In this document: positions 1-9,315 of the stretch, piece after piece
Numbering within the stretch: position 1 is the first letter of the stretch
How the letters are laid out: every line of letters begins with the position of its first letter
Source: Enterobacter sp. CC120223-11
GTDB taxonomy: Bacteria; Pseudomonadota; Gammaproteobacteria; Enterobacterales; Enterobacteriaceae
Length of the DNA stretch: 64,000 nucleotides
Assembly: GCF_900215375.1 (NCBI RefSeq)
Contig: NZ_OBEF01000016.1
Span: 58,118 to 122,117, forward strand
Direction: 5' to 3'
Notes under the pieces: model-generated
Seen by the model: the letters and a program-made list of their open reading frames with translations, nothing else
What the model was told of the DNA's origin: nothing
Databases searched by the model: none
Made by a program: the position numbers and the translations under genes

Positions 1-959
1 CGGTTTTCAGCCTGATCGAACACGATGCTGGCTGCGGATTCAAACACTTCGTCCGTCACCTCCATCCCGCCGTGCAGACCATACTCTTGAGCCATTTGCT
101 TACCGAGCGTGGTTTGATCGTCATGGAATGCGGGCAGGCAGTGCAGGAACTTCACCTGCGGATTTTCCGTCAACGCCAGCATCTTTTTATTCACCTGATA
201 GTCACGCAGCAGGGCGATACGCTCGGCCCATTTCGCTTTGTCTTCGCCCATGGATACCCATACGTCGGTGTAGATAAAGTCTGCGCCTTTTACGCCCGCG
301 GCGATATCTTCGGTAAGCGTAATGTCGCCACCGTTTTTCTGCGCCAGCGCTTTGCATTCCGCCACCAGGCTCGCTTCCGGCCAGCAGCTTTTTGGTGCCA
401 CCAGGCGTAAATCCAGCCCCGTCAGCGCAGCGGCTTCCAGCATAGAGTTGCCCATGTTGTTACGCGCATCGCCTGCATAGACCAGCGTCATCTCGTTGAA
501 GGCTTTTCCCGGCAGATGTTCCTGCATGGTGAGCAAATCGGCCAGCAACTGCGTCGGGTGGAACTCGTTGGTCAGACCGTTCCACACCGGCACGCCCGCA
601 AACTGCGCCAGCGTTTCGACAATTTCCTGGCCGTGGCCGCGATACTGAATGCCGTCATACATGCGGCCCAGCACGCGGGCGGTATCCTTGATGGATTCTT
701 TATGGCCAATCTGGCTGCCGCTTGGACCGAGATAAGTGACGCGTGCGCCCTGATCGAATGCGGCAACTTCGAAAGAGCATCGGGTGCGGGTCGAGTCTTT
801 TTCGAAGATGAGCGCGATATTTTTGCCGGTCAGTTTTGGCACTTCGTTGCCGCTTTTTTTGTCAGCCTTCAGCTGCGCCGACAGCGTGAGCAGATGAGTC
901 AGTTGGGCAGGGGTAAAGTCGAGTAATTTCAAAAAATGCTTCTGGTATAACGCAGACAT
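1..959 (-). CDS. argI: Ornithine carbamoyltransferase, 3' end cut by window edge
   Basis: Makes citrulline from ornithine and carbamoyl phosphate in arginine synthesis; a cytosolic trimer in this family. The minus strand reads open from an ATG at 959 (begins [15 protein letters not shown]) to the window edge, about 319 codons, so roughly the last 15 residues of the usual 334 are missing. The carbamoyl-phosphate motif STRTR lies at residues 56-60 and the ornithine/catalytic HCLP motif near residue 272. The start is fixed by a purine-rich ribosome site and by the double ARG box just upstream. Many genomes call this gene argF; K-12 carries two paralogues, and the window cannot show whether a second exists here. 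Confidence 0.97.
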   Translation of the reverse strand, partial: MSALYQKHFLKLLDFTPAQLTHLLTLSAQLKADKKSGNEVPKLTGKNIALIFEKDSTRTRCSFEVAAFDQGARVTYLGPSGSQIGHKESIKDTARVLGRMYDGIQYRGHGQEIVETLAQFAGVPVWNGLTNEFHPTQLLADLLTMQEHLPGKAFNEMTLVYAGDARNNMGNSMLEAAALTGLDLRLVAPKSCWPEASLVAECKALAQKNGGDITLTEDIAAGVKGADFIYTDVWVSMGEDKAKWAERIALLRDYQVNKKMLALTENPQVKFLHCLPAFHDDQTTLGKQMAQEYGLHGGMEVTDEVFESAASIVFDQAEN

Positions 960-986
960 CTTTCCCTCTCATGGCTTAAGCCACTT

Positions 987-1030
987 ATTGAATTAAAATT
1001 CAATTTATATGTATGAATATTCATTTGCAA
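987..1030 (-). promoter_or_regulatory. Double ARG box and promoter of argI
   Basis: Two 18-bp ArgR boxes, 987-1004 and 1008-1025, separated by exactly 3 bp, the spacing ArgR hexamers use. The first, ATTGAATTAAAATTCAAT, is a perfect palindrome around TGAAT-N4-ATTCA. The second read on the minus strand is AATGAATATTCATACATA. A candidate sigma-70 promoter for argI overlaps both: -35 TTGCAA at 1025-1030 and -10 TAAATT at 1002-1007 with a 17-bp gap. ArgR with arginine would therefore block RNA polymerase directly. The boxes are seen; repression is inferred from the known regulon. Confidence 0.9.
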
Positions 1031-1121
1031 CCCTGATTCACAAATCTTTGTCGGAAAGGTGGAGGCAATGACTGCGGTGTGTGAAAATAGAAGTATCTGC
1101 CGACATGATGAGGAACGAGCA

Positions 1122-1547
1122 ATGGCAAACCCGGAACACCTGGAAGAGCAGCGTGAAGAGACGCGTCTGATTATTGAAGAGTTACTGGATGATGGCAGCG
1201 ATCCGGACGCGCTCTACACCATCGAGCACCATTTCTCTGCGGACGATTTCGACACGCTGGAAAAAGTGGCGGTAGAGGTCTTCAAGCTGGGTTACGAAGT
1301 GACCGAGCCGGAAGAGCTGGAAGTCGAAGAGGGCGGCGAGGTGGTCATCTGCTGCGACGCCCTGAGCGAATGTGCGCTGAACCCGGAACTTATCGACGCA
1401 CAGGTTGAACAGCTGATGAACCTGGCCGAGAAGTTCGGCGTGGAGTACGACGGCTGGGGCACCTACTTCGAAGATCCGAACGGTGAAGGCGAAGAGGGCG
1501 ATGACGAAGATTACGTTGATGAAGACGACGACGGCGTTCGCCACTAA
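1122..1547 (+). CDS. rraB: Ribonuclease E inhibitor RraB
   Basis: RraB binds the C-terminal half of RNase E and changes which mRNAs the degradosome cuts. The protein is 141 residues (K-12 version 138), very acidic, with an Asp/Glu-rich tail over roughly residues 120-140. The frame is open further upstream, but the ATG at 1122 ([10 protein letters not shown]) follows GAGGAAC at good spacing and matches the family start. It is transcribed away from argI, with the ARG boxes in the shared gap, as in K-12. miaE follows 61 bp later. Confidence 0.96.
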   Translation: MANPEHLEEQREETRLIIEELLDDGSDPDALYTIEHHFSADDFDTLEKVAVEVFKLGYEVTEPEELEVEEGGEVVICCDALSECALNPELIDAQVEQLMNLAEKFGVEYDGWGTYFEDPNGEGEEGDDEDYVDEDDDGVRH

Positions 1548-1608
1548 GTGATGATCGGTGCGGTGGCTTTCGCTGCCGCACGCTTTTCTGAGAGACCGCG
1601 CAAGACAA

Positions 1609-2370
1609 ATGGATTACCCGCAACTCCTCGCACCCGTTTTAACCTTCCTCCAGTGCCCGACGCCACAGGCGTGGATCGACAAAGCCCGTTCCCCCGAACA
1701 TCTGCCCCTGCTGCTGACGGATCATCTGATTTGCGAGCTGAAAGCTGCGCAAACCGCGATGCTGCTGGTGCGTAAATACGTCGCTGATAAAGCCGGGGCC
1801 GATGCGCTGCTGGCGTGGCTACAGCCGTATGAAGCCTTTGCCTTTCGCGGTGGCCCGGAGCCGGATTTTGTCGCCCTGCAAAAGCAGATTGGCAAAAGCG
1901 CGATGCCGCAGACCGACGATCCCTGGGGCCGCCAGCTTATCGACAGCATGGTATTGCTGATTAAAGAGGAGCTGCATCACTTCTGGCAGGTGCGGGAGAT
2001 CATGCTGATGCGTGAGATCCCGTATGTGAAAATCACTGCAAGCCGCTATGCCAAAGGGATGCTTAAAGAAGTTCGCACGCACGAACCGCTGACGCTTATC
2101 GATAAGCTGATTTGTGGGGCATATATTGAGGCGCGCTCCTGCGAGCGATTTGCCGCGCTGGCGCCGTATCTGGACGAGCCTTTGCAGAAGTTTTACCTGT
2201 CGCTGCTGCGCTCCGAAGCGCGGCACTATCAGGATTATTTGGCGCTCGCTCAGCAGGTTTCCGACACAGATATCACGCCAAGGGTGCGCTTCTTTGGTGA
2301 AGTGGAGGCTGCACTGATTTCGACCCCGGATGCGGAGTTTCGCTTCCACAGCGGGGTGCCAATGCCTTGA
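1609..2370 (+). CDS. miaE: tRNA 2-methylthio-N6-isopentenyl-A37 hydroxylase
   Basis: MiaE hydroxylates ms2i6A at tRNA position 37 to ms2io6A using O2 and a carboxylate-bridged di-iron centre. The 253-residue product is the normal length. Likely iron ligands are Glu43, the ExxH pair around residues 120-124 (EELHH), Glu174 and the ExxH pair at 203-206 (EARH), the ferritin-like pattern. Start chosen at MDYPQ; an in-frame codon 17 residues upstream lacks family similarity. E. coli K-12 lacks this gene while Salmonella has it, so its presence separates this organism from E. coli. It runs toward npr, which is on the other strand with a 32-bp gap. Confidence 0.95.
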   Translation: MDYPQLLAPVLTFLQCPTPQAWIDKARSPEHLPLLLTDHLICELKAAQTAMLLVRKYVADKAGADALLAWLQPYEAFAFRGGPEPDFVALQKQIGKSAMPQTDDPWGRQLIDSMVLLIKEELHHFWQVREIMLMREIPYVKITASRYAKGMLKEVRTHEPLTLIDKLICGAYIEARSCERFAALAPYLDEPLQKFYLSLLRSEARHYQDYLALAQQVSDTDITPRVRFFGEVEAALISTPDAEFRFHSGVPMP

Positions 2371-2402
2371 GGGGATTGAGTGTGAGGTGAGGAGGGGCTG
2401 AT

Positions 2403-2675
2403 TCAGTCCTCGTCGAACCCGGCATTAAACAGCGCAATCACCGCCGCCAGGGCTTCTTCTTCCTGCGGGCCGCTGGCTTCAATCTCAATCTGTCGGCCTT
2501 TGGCTGAGTCCAGCATCAGCAGTGCGATAACGCTACTTGCCTCGGCTTCCGTGCCTTCGTCATTGCGCAAAAGCACTTCCGCATCGAAAGTCTGAACCAG
2601 TTCGAACAGCTTCATCGCCGGGCGGGCGTGCATGCCCAGCTTATTGGTAATCTCAACGGTGTGCTTTACGCTCAT
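2403..2675 (-). CDS. npr: Phosphocarrier protein NPr
   Basis: NPr is the HPr-like carrier of the nitrogen phosphotransferase chain, passing phosphate from EI-Ntr (PtsP) to EIIA-Ntr (PtsN). At 90 residues it has family length; His16 in GMHARPA is the phosphorylation site, and a conserved serine region lies mid-protein. It is the last gene of the rpoN block and overlaps rapZ by 4 bp, suggesting coupled translation. Also called ptsO. Confidence 0.97.
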   Translation of the reverse strand: MSVKHTVEITNKLGMHARPAMKLFELVQTFDAEVLLRNDEGTEAEASSVIALLMLDSAKGRQIEIEASGPQEEEALAAVIALFNAGFDED

Positions 2676-3526
2676 GTTTTACGTTTTTCCAGCGTCCGGT
2701 GACGAGACTGAACGTTCTTACCGCGTGAGCGGAAGTAGTCAGCCAGCTGTTCGGCAATGTATACCGAACGATGTTTACCGCCGGTGCAGCCAATCGCGAC
2801 CGTCAGGTAGCTGCGATTGTTGGTTTCCAGCATAGGTAACCATAGCTCAAGATAGCTGCGCGTCTGGTAGATAAAATTGTGTACTTCTGTGTGCCTGTCG
2901 AGGAACGCTGCCACGGGTTTATCGAGGCCGGTCATCGGGCGCAGCTTCGGGTCCCAGTGCGGGTTTGGCAGGAAACGTACGTCAAAGACGTAATCGGCGT
3001 CGATCGGGATCCCGTGCTTAAATCCGAAGGATTCAAACACCATCGTCAGCTCGCGTTCACGTTTACCCAGCAGGCGCGTGCGCAACATTTCCGCCAGTTC
3101 ATGCACGGACATTTCAGAGGTGTCGACGATCAGATCCGCCCGCGAGCGCAGCGGCTCCAGCAGATCGCTTTCCTGATCGATGGCGCTTTCCAGGGAGAGA
3201 TTTTTACTGGAAAGCGGATGCAGACGGCGAGTGTCGCTGTAGCGACGAATCAGCGTGTTACGGTCGGCATCAAGGAACAGCAACTGCGGAGAGAAGTTGT
3301 CGGGCAGGTTTTCCATTGCCTGTTCGAAAATCTCCGGGGACTCCGGCATATTTCGCACATCAATGCTGACCGCCGCCGATATTTGCCGATCCGCGAGGCT
3401 CTTGGCGAGCTCCGGCAGCAGCACAACCGGCAGGTTATCCACGCAGTAAAAGCCCATATCTTCCAGGGCACGCAGAGCCACAGATTTCCCTGAGCCCGAG
3501 CGACCGCTGACGATCATCAGTACCAT
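2672..3526 (-). CDS. rapZ: RNase adapter protein RapZ
   Basis: RapZ binds the small RNA GlmZ and presents it to RNase E, and senses glucosamine-6-phosphate to control glmS. The 284-residue protein has an N-terminal P-loop (GRSGSGKS, residues 8-15) and the conserved C-terminal RNA-binding half with GGKHRS and a basic tail ending KRKT. It lies between ptsN and npr, 4 bp overlapping the latter, as in other enterobacteria. glmM, which acts next to glmS in the same pathway, is also in this window but far away. Confidence 0.97.
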   Translation of the reverse strand: MVLMIVSGRSGSGKSVALRALEDMGFYCVDNLPVVLLPELAKSLADRQISAAVSIDVRNMPESPEIFEQAMENLPDNFSPQLLFLDADRNTLIRRYSDTRRLHPLSSKNLSLESAIDQESDLLEPLRSRADLIVDTSEMSVHELAEMLRTRLLGKRERELTMVFESFGFKHGIPIDADYVFDVRFLPNPHWDPKLRPMTGLDKPVAAFLDRHTEVHNFIYQTRSYLELWLPMLETNNRSYLTVAIGCTGGKHRSVYIAEQLADYFRSRGKNVQSRHRTLEKRKT

Positions 3527-3559
3527 CAGTTGTTTCTCCTTACGACAACCGGGTTACTC

Positions 3560-4051
3560 TCAGGCTTCTTCATCGCCGCTCTCTTCCCCGGTGATGATCT
3601 CATACAGTTCCTGGTCACTTTGCGCGCTGCGCAGGCGGCGGCAGATGGTTTTGTCTGCCAGACGTTTGGCGACCAGCGACAGAGTATGCAAATGCGTTTT
3701 GGTCTGATCGGCGGGCACTAACAGCGCGAACAGCAGATCAACCGGCTGATTATCAATCGCGTCAAAGGCAATCGGCGTTTCGAGCTTTACAAACACACCG
3801 ACGGCGCGCAGCGTATCTTCTTCGAGCTTACCGTGCGGAATGGCAATGCCGTTACCGATGCCGGTACTGCCCATTTTTTCACGGGTCAGGATAGCTTCAA
3901 ACACGACCTGCGGCGGCAGGCTTAGCTGTTTTGCCGCCAGCTCGCTGATGATTTCCAGCGCGCGTTTTTTACTCTGGCAGTGAACGCCACTGCGGGTACA
4001 TTCCTGGTTAAGGACATTGCTCAGTTGCAGAGCGGAATCGTTGTTCATCAT
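3560..4051 (-). CDS. ptsN: Nitrogen regulatory EIIA-Ntr protein
   Basis: PtsN is the terminal phosphoacceptor of PTS-Ntr and in its unphosphorylated form controls potassium uptake (TrkA, KdpD) and phosphate sensing. The 163 residues match K-12 length; the active His73 sits in IPHGK. One EIIA fold fills the protein. Position between hpf and rapZ is standard. The frame starts with two methionines; the first is kept because it gives the family length. Confidence 0.97.
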   Translation of the reverse strand: MMNNDSALQLSNVLNQECTRSGVHCQSKKRALEIISELAAKQLSLPPQVVFEAILTREKMGSTGIGNGIAIPHGKLEEDTLRAVGVFVKLETPIAFDAIDNQPVDLLFALLVPADQTKTHLHTLSLVAKRLADKTICRRLRSAQSDQELYEIITGEESGDEEA

Positions 4052-4108
4052 AAATTCACCTGCGTGCCGCCTGGCCCGAAACGCCGGGTCAGGCGTACGC
4101 CCGGACGA

Positions 4109-4396
4109 TTAGTGTTGTTTTAGTTTGTCTTTATGCTTGGTTAGCTGTCTTGCCAGCTTATCGATAAGACCATCTATTGCGGCATACATATCCTGCCCTT
4201 CCGCACTGGCATGAATTTCGCCCCCGTTAACATGCAGGGTGGCATCCGAGATATGAGTCACCTTTTCCACTTTTAACACAATATAGACCTGATTGATCCG
4301 TTCGAAAAACTGTTCGAGCTTGGCGAATTTGGTGTTCACAAACTCGCGCAGTGCGTCAGTGATTTCGACATTGTGTCCTGTGATATTGAGCTGCAT
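4109..4396 (-). CDS. hpf: Ribosome hibernation promoting factor
   Basis: Hpf binds the 30S decoding region in stationary phase and, with RMF, converts 70S ribosomes to 100S dimers. The 95-residue short-form protein begins MQLNITGHNV, the conserved first strand, and has a lysine-rich C-terminus (KHKDKLKQH). An in-frame extension of 28 residues upstream overlaps the end of rpoN and is rejected; the ATG at 4396 follows a GGAAGAC ribosome site. It is 22 bp downstream of rpoN and is probably in the same transcript. Confidence 0.96.
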   Translation of the reverse strand: MQLNITGHNVEITDALREFVNTKFAKLEQFFERINQVYIVLKVEKVTHISDATLHVNGGEIHASAEGQDMYAAIDGLIDKLARQLTKHKDKLKQH

Positions 4397-4418
4397 AGTG
4401 TCTTCCTTATCGGTTGTG

Positions 4419-5852
4419 TCAGACCAGCTGTTTACGCTGGTTCGACGGCGGAATGGATAAAGACTCTCGGTACTTTGCAACGGTGCGGCGTGCCACCATG
4501 ATACCCTGTTCGGACAGCATGGTGGTTAGCTTACTGTCACTCAGTGGTTTCGCGGGATTTTCCGCGGCAATTAACTTCTTCACCAGGGCGCGAATCGCCG
4601 TCGACGAGGCTTCGCCACCGCCTTCGGTATTCACATGGCTGGAGAAGAAATACTTAAGCTCAAAAATGCCCCGTGGGCTGTGAAGATACTTCTGCGTGGT
4701 AACACGCGAGATGGTTGATTCATGCATCTCGACGGCCTGAGCGATATCCGCCAGCACCATCGGTTTCATAAATTCTTCGCCCTGCTCAAAGAAGGCCTGC
4801 TGCTGTTCAACGATGCAGCGGCTGACCCGCAGCAGCGTGTCATTGCGGCTCTCCAGGCTTTTAATCAGCCATTTGGCTTCCTGCAGGTTGCTACGAATAA
4901 ACTGGCTGTCGGCGTCGTTACGCGTCGTGTTGCACATTCCGGCGTAGTGCTGGTTGATTTGCAGACGCGGGATGCTGTCTGAGTTCAGTTCCACCACCCA
5001 GCGGTTGCTGACTTTGCGCACCAGCACATCCGGGATCACATACTCAGGCTCACCGGTCTGAATTGACTGACCCGGGCGCGGGTCCAGAGACTGGATCAGC
5101 GTCACGGCTTCTTTCAGCACGTCTTCCTTCAGGCGAGTGACGCGCATCAGCGTACGGAAATCGTGATTTGCCAGCAGATCGAGATGATCGCTGATAATCG
5201 TTTTGGCCTCGGTCAGCCACGGTGTGTCTTTGGCGAACTGAGAAAGCTGGATCAGCAGGCAGTCGCGCAGATCTTTTGCCGCCACGCCGATCGGATCGAA
5301 GCGCTGGATCCGTTTCAGAACGGCCTCAACCTCGTCAAGATCGAGATCTTCGTTGCCAATGCTTTCGAGGATCTCTTCGACGGAAGTGGTGAGATAGCCT
5401 GTCTCATCAACCGCGTCCACGATCGAGGTGGCAATGGCGCGATCGGTATCGGAAAACGGCGTCAGGCCGACCTGCCACATCAGGTAATCCTGCAGCGACT
5501 GCGTCGTTTCGCCCTGATAAACCGGCAGCTCGTCGTCCTGATAATCCGTACCCGTGCCGGATGGTGTACCCGCGGTGTAAATCTCATCCCAGCTGGCATC
5601 GAGCGGCAGTTCGTCGGGCATCTCTTTTTGTTCGAGCGCATCGACGGTATCAAAAGCTTCGTTGTCCGCTTCTTCCTGTGAGTCGATTTCCTCGTGAAGA
5701 TCGGTTTGCTCAAGCAGGGGATTACTCTCCAGCGCTTGCTGGAGTTCCTGTTGCAGCTCAAGCGTTGAAAGCTGCAACAGACGAATGGCCTGTTGCAGTT
5801 GCGGCGTCATGGCGAGCTGTTGGCTGAGCCTTAATTGCAAACCTTGCTTCAT
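4419..5852 (-). CDS. rpoN: RNA polymerase sigma-54 factor
   Basis: Sigma-54 directs polymerase to -24/-12 promoters of nitrogen, phage-shock and other genes and needs AAA+ activators. The 477 residues contain region I rich in Gln and Leu (first ~50), an acidic region II (~50-120), the core-binding domain, a helix-turn-helix near residues 365-385, and the RpoN box ([10 protein letters not shown]) near residue 455. Length equals K-12. It stands between lptB and hpf as in all close relatives. Confidence 0.98.
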   Translation of the reverse strand: MKQGLQLRLSQQLAMTPQLQQAIRLLQLSTLELQQELQQALESNPLLEQTDLHEEIDSQEEADNEAFDTVDALEQKEMPDELPLDASWDEIYTAGTPSGTGTDYQDDELPVYQGETTQSLQDYLMWQVGLTPFSDTDRAIATSIVDAVDETGYLTTSVEEILESIGNEDLDLDEVEAVLKRIQRFDPIGVAAKDLRDCLLIQLSQFAKDTPWLTEAKTIISDHLDLLANHDFRTLMRVTRLKEDVLKEAVTLIQSLDPRPGQSIQTGEPEYVIPDVLVRKVSNRWVVELNSDSIPRLQINQHYAGMCNTTRNDADSQFIRSNLQEAKWLIKSLESRNDTLLRVSRCIVEQQQAFFEQGEEFMKPMVLADIAQAVEMHESTISRVTTQKYLHSPRGIFELKYFFSSHVNTEGGGEASSTAIRALVKKLIAAENPAKPLSDSKLTTMLSEQGIMVARRTVAKYRESLSIPPSNQRKQLV

Positions 5853-5900
5853 AATCAGGGCAAATTTCTCCTGCCAGAAATATCTGTACTCACTACCCTA

Positions 5901-6626
5901 TCAGAGTCTGAAGTCTTCCCCAAGATACACACGCTTAACATGCTCGTCTTGCAGGATTTCTTCCGGCGTGCCGTGGGCAATCAGATGCCCCTGGCTCACG
6001 ATATAAGCACGCTCACAGACCGCTAACGTTTCACGCACGTTATGGTCGGTGATGAGCACGCCGAGGCCGCTATCACGCAGGTGTTCGATAATGCGTTTAA
6101 TGTCGATGACCGAAATGGGGTCTACGCCCGCAAAGGGTTCATCGAGCAGAATAAATTTAGGATTTGCCGCAAGCGCACGGGCGATCTCCACGCGGCGGCG
6201 TTCACCGCCTGACAGCGCCTGACCGAGGCTGTCGCGCAGATGTTCGATGTGAAACTCTTCCATCAGCTCATTGGCACGATCGACGCGCTGCTCGTTGCTC
6301 AAATCATCACGAATTTGCAGGACTGCCATCAGGTTATCGAACACGCTCAGGCGACGGAAAATGGAGGCTTCCTGCGGCAGATATCCAATACCGCGACGAG
6401 CGCGGGCGTGCAGCGGCAGCAGGCTGATATCTTCGTCATCAATAATAATATTGCCCGCGTCACGGGAAACAATGCCCACCACCATGTAGAAAGTCGTGGT
6501 TTTACCGGCACCGTTCGGGCCCAGCAGGCCAACAATCTCGCCTGAATTCACCGTCAGGCTAACGTCTTCAACAACCCGACGTCCCTTATAGGCTTTCGCC
6601 AGATTCTTTGCAGTTAAAGTAGCCAT
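5901..6626 (-). CDS. lptB: LPS export ABC ATPase LptB
   Basis: LptB is the cytoplasmic ATPase that, as a dimer with LptF and LptG, extracts LPS from the inner membrane. The 241 residues carry Walker A (GPNGAGKT near residue 36), signature LSGGERRR, Walker B (ILLDEPF) and the switch His. It follows lptA by 6 bp, giving a tight lptC-lptA-lptB unit. The lptFG partners are not in this window. Confidence 0.98.
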   Translation of the reverse strand: MATLTAKNLAKAYKGRRVVEDVSLTVNSGEIVGLLGPNGAGKTTTFYMVVGIVSRDAGNIIIDDEDISLLPLHARARRGIGYLPQEASIFRRLSVFDNLMAVLQIRDDLSNEQRVDRANELMEEFHIEHLRDSLGQALSGGERRRVEIARALAANPKFILLDEPFAGVDPISVIDIKRIIEHLRDSGLGVLITDHNVRETLAVCERAYIVSQGHLIAHGTPEEILQDEHVKRVYLGEDFRL

Positions 6627-6632
6627 AACGTC

Positions 6633-7193
6633 TTAGTTACTCTTCTTAGGCTGAGCTGGCGCAGGGGCGTTGCCGCTTTTATCCTGCAGCTGCGAAGGCA
6701 CCAGAACCGTCGTCACGCGCTTGCCCTTTTCGCTAAACGCCTGCATTTTTTGCTCTTTCACCAGATAGGTTATCTTGTCGCCAGTAATGTTGCTGTCCAG
6801 CTGCTCCAGATAGGCTTTGCCGGTCAGCACTACAAGGTCATTGGCGACTTCGTAATGCATTTTCGACGCATGACCTTTCACTGGTTTCCCGTTGTCCTGC
6901 ATCTGATAGAAGGTCGCTGGATTGCCGTAGCCGTCCATCGTCTCTTTCCCTTTCTCGCCAGCAGGGCGAGTCACGACGACTTTATCGGCGTTGATTTTGA
7001 TGGTGCCCTGGGTGACAACGACGTTGCCGGTGAAGGTGGCGACGTTGCCCTGCATGTCCAGAGACTGCTGATCGGATTCAATGTGAATCGGCTGATCGGT
7101 ATCGCCCGTCAAGGCCAGCGCAGGCAGGCTGGCGGCCAGCAAAGCGCTGGCAAGGGCAAACTTAAAGCTGAATTTATTTTTTCTGAATTTCAT
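6633..7193 (-). CDS. lptA: LPS transport periplasmic protein LptA
   Basis: LptA forms the periplasmic bridge (beta-jellyroll, OstA-like) carrying LPS from LptC to LptD. It has 186 residues with a signal peptide (positive KFRKNKFSFK, hydrophobic core, cleavage after LPALA near residue 27). Its first 20 bp lie inside the end of lptC, so translation is probably coupled. In E. coli this gene has its own sigma-E promoter within the upstream genes; I did not locate it with confidence here. Confidence 0.97.
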   Translation of the reverse strand: MKFRKNKFSFKFALASALLAASLPALALTGDTDQPIHIESDQQSLDMQGNVATFTGNVVVTQGTIKINADKVVVTRPAGEKGKETMDGYGNPATFYQMQDNGKPVKGHASKMHYEVANDLVVLTGKAYLEQLDSNITGDKITYLVKEQKMQAFSEKGKRVTTVLVPSQLQDKSGNAPAPAQPKKSN

Positions 7194-7737
7194 AAGAGGT
7201 TCTCACCTTTTCAATCAGCTCGGCGTTTTTGCTGCGTAAATTGCCGCGCATTTTGAGGCCGCTGGAATTAAATGTTGTACCGTACAAAGTCACCAGATCG
7301 TCGGAGCTTACATCCTGGGTAACCAAATTCACGATGGCGTTGTCTGTCGTGACTTTGCGAAGCTGTGAGTCATCCGTCAGCGCGTTAATCTCAACGTGTC
7401 CATAAAGATACAGCATACGATCATTCGTCAGTTTGGCTTTATCGGCCTTAATGGACCATGTCGGGACTTTATTGACATCGAATGTGGTCAGCACGGGTCG
7501 GGTGAACCAGGAGATTGCCTGGTCAGAAAAATATTCGACGTGCTCGGCAATTAACCGATAGTTAAGTGCACCTTCCGGGCTGTAAACCACGGTATCAGTA
7601 TGTTCACTTTTGTACATCGGCTCGTTGTTGTTAACGACCTTCGGGGCCGTCTCGTCTTTGTCGACCAGATTGAAACCAATCAGCACCAGCGCCAGCAGTG
7701 ATAGCAGGATGATAACCCAACGTCTGGTTTTACTCAT
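7174..7737 (-). CDS. lptC: LPS transport protein LptC
   Basis: LptC is a bitopic inner-membrane protein whose periplasmic jellyroll passes LPS from LptBFG to LptA. The 187-residue product has one N-terminal membrane helix (about residues 7-24) followed by the periplasmic domain with an OstA-like pattern. It overlaps kdsC by 4 bp and lptA by 20 bp. The K-12 protein is a few residues longer (191). Confidence 0.97.
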   Translation of the reverse strand: MSKTRRWVIILLSLLALVLIGFNLVDKDETAPKVVNNNEPMYKSEHTDTVVYSPEGALNYRLIAEHVEYFSDQAISWFTRPVLTTFDVNKVPTWSIKADKAKLTNDRMLYLYGHVEINALTDDSQLRKVTTDNAIVNLVTQDVSSDDLVTLYGTTFNSSGLKMRGNLRSKNAELIEKVRTSYEIQKK

Positions 7738-8300
7738 ATTGATTGCCCTTTGGCTTCATCCAGTTTGCCCTGAGCCAGCAGCAACAAATCACACACTTCA
7801 CGGACGGCACCACGGCCTCCGGCAATGCGCGTGACGTAATCTGCACGCGGCGGAAGCAGTGGATGCGCATCCGCGACGGCGACGCTCAGGCCAACATCGG
7901 CCATGACTGGCCAGTCGATGAGATCGTCGCCGACGTAAGCCACCTCGTCCGGACGCAGGGACAGCGTATCCAGAAGCTCGCGGTACGCGATAAGCTTATC
8001 GGACTGTCCTTGCCACAGATGGGTGATCCCAAGCGTTTTGCAGCGGTCTTCTACCAGTTTAGCTTTTCGTCCGGTGATGATTGCAACTTCTATACCTGAC
8101 GTCAGCGCGCAGCGAATGCCGTAGCCATCGCGTACGTTGAAGGCCTTCAATTCTTCGCCGTTGTTGCCCATGTAAATCAGTCCGTCAGACAACACGCCGT
8201 CGACATCGAGGATCAACAGGCGAATATTTTCCGCCTTCTCCATGACTCGCGAGCTAACCGGTCCATAGCAGGTCGTCACCGACGCGCCAGCATTACTCAT
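7734..8300 (-). CDS. kdsC: Kdo-8-phosphate phosphatase
   Basis: KdsC hydrolyses 3-deoxy-D-manno-octulosonate 8-phosphate to free Kdo, needed for the LPS inner core. It is a HAD-family enzyme without a cap domain that works as a tetramer; the nucleophile motif DVDGV is at residues 32-36 and the loop-4 motif GDDLIDWP is near residue 125. Its 188 residues equal K-12. It sits 14 bp after kdsD, the preceding pathway enzyme. Confidence 0.97.
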   Translation of the reverse strand: MSNAGASVTTCYGPVSSRVMEKAENIRLLILDVDGVLSDGLIYMGNNGEELKAFNVRDGYGIRCALTSGIEVAIITGRKAKLVEDRCKTLGITHLWQGQSDKLIAYRELLDTLSLRPDEVAYVGDDLIDWPVMADVGLSVAVADAHPLLPPRADYVTRIAGGRGAVREVCDLLLLAQGKLDEAKGQSI

Positions 8301-8314
8301 TGTTTTTTCCTTAC

Positions 8315-9301
8315 TTACACTACGCCTGCGCGCAGCAGATCATGCATATGTATCACACCCAGCAGATGGTCGCCATCGGCAACCATAACGCAGGTGATAT
8401 GGCGGGACTGCATCAGGTTCAGCGCGTCTACGGCCAAAATACCCGGACGAACACGCACGCCACCGCGGGTCATGACCTCGGCGATGCTGAGATTGCGGAC
8501 ATCGACGCCCATATCGAACACCCGACGCAGGTCGCCGTCAGTAAATATGCCTTCGATTTTCATTTCATCGTCGCAGATAACCGTCATGCCGAGGTTTTTG
8601 CGGGTGATTTCAAGCAGCGCGTCGCGCAGAGTCGCATCCGGACTGATGTGCGGAATTTCATCGCCGGTGTGCATGATATCATTTACGCGCAGCAGCAGTT
8701 TGCGGCCCAGCGCTCCGCCTGGATGCGAGAGTGCGAAATCTTCTGCGGTGAATCCGCGCGCTTTTAGCAGGGCGACGGCGAGTGCATCTCCCATCACCAG
8801 CGCCGCGGTGGTGCTGGAGGTTGGCGCCAGGCCAAGCGGGCAGGCTTCTTTTGGCACGCTGACGCACAGATGAATATCCGCGGCTTTCGCCATACTGCTT
8901 TCCGGACGGCTGGTCACACAGATGAGCGGCACCTGAAGACGTTTGAGGACCGGGATCAGCGCCAGAACTTCGTTGGATTCGCCAGAGTTAGAGAGCGCGA
9001 TCACGACATCCTGCGGTGAAACCATACCGAGGTCGCCGTGGGCGGCTTCACCAGGGTGAACAAAGAACGACGGTGTGCCGGTACTGGCAAATGTTGCGGC
9101 CATCTTCCGGCCAATGTGCCCGGATTTTCCCATGCCCATCACCACGACTTTTCCGCCGCAGTAAGCGATTTTCTCACAGGCGAGGATGAAATCCTGATTG
9201 ATGTACTGATCGAGCTGGGCCAGACCTTCACGTTCAATTTCCAGCACCTCAAGGCCTGCCTGCTGAAAGTCAAAATCCGGCTGCAAATCTATTTGCGACA
9301 T
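8315..9301 (-). CDS. kdsD: D-arabinose 5-phosphate isomerase
   Basis: KdsD converts ribulose 5-phosphate to arabinose 5-phosphate, the first committed sugar for Kdo. The 328-residue protein has an N-terminal SIS domain (GMGKSGHIGRK around residues 56-66) and two C-terminal CBS domains (about 205-328). The frame is open 24 codons further, overlapping yrbG, but the ATG at 9301 (MSQIDLQPDF) gives the family length. Operon with yrbG upstream and kdsC downstream. Confidence 0.97.
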   Translation of the reverse strand: MSQIDLQPDFDFQQAGLEVLEIEREGLAQLDQYINQDFILACEKIAYCGGKVVVMGMGKSGHIGRKMAATFASTGTPSFFVHPGEAAHGDLGMVSPQDVVIALSNSGESNEVLALIPVLKRLQVPLICVTSRPESSMAKAADIHLCVSVPKEACPLGLAPTSSTTAALVMGDALAVALLKARGFTAEDFALSHPGGALGRKLLLRVNDIMHTGDEIPHISPDATLRDALLEITRKNLGMTVICDDEMKIEGIFTDGDLRRVFDMGVDVRNLSIAEVMTRGGVRVRPGILAVDALNLMQSRHITCVMVADGDHLLGVIHMHDLLRAGVV

Positions 9302-9315
9302 AATGTTATCCCGAT

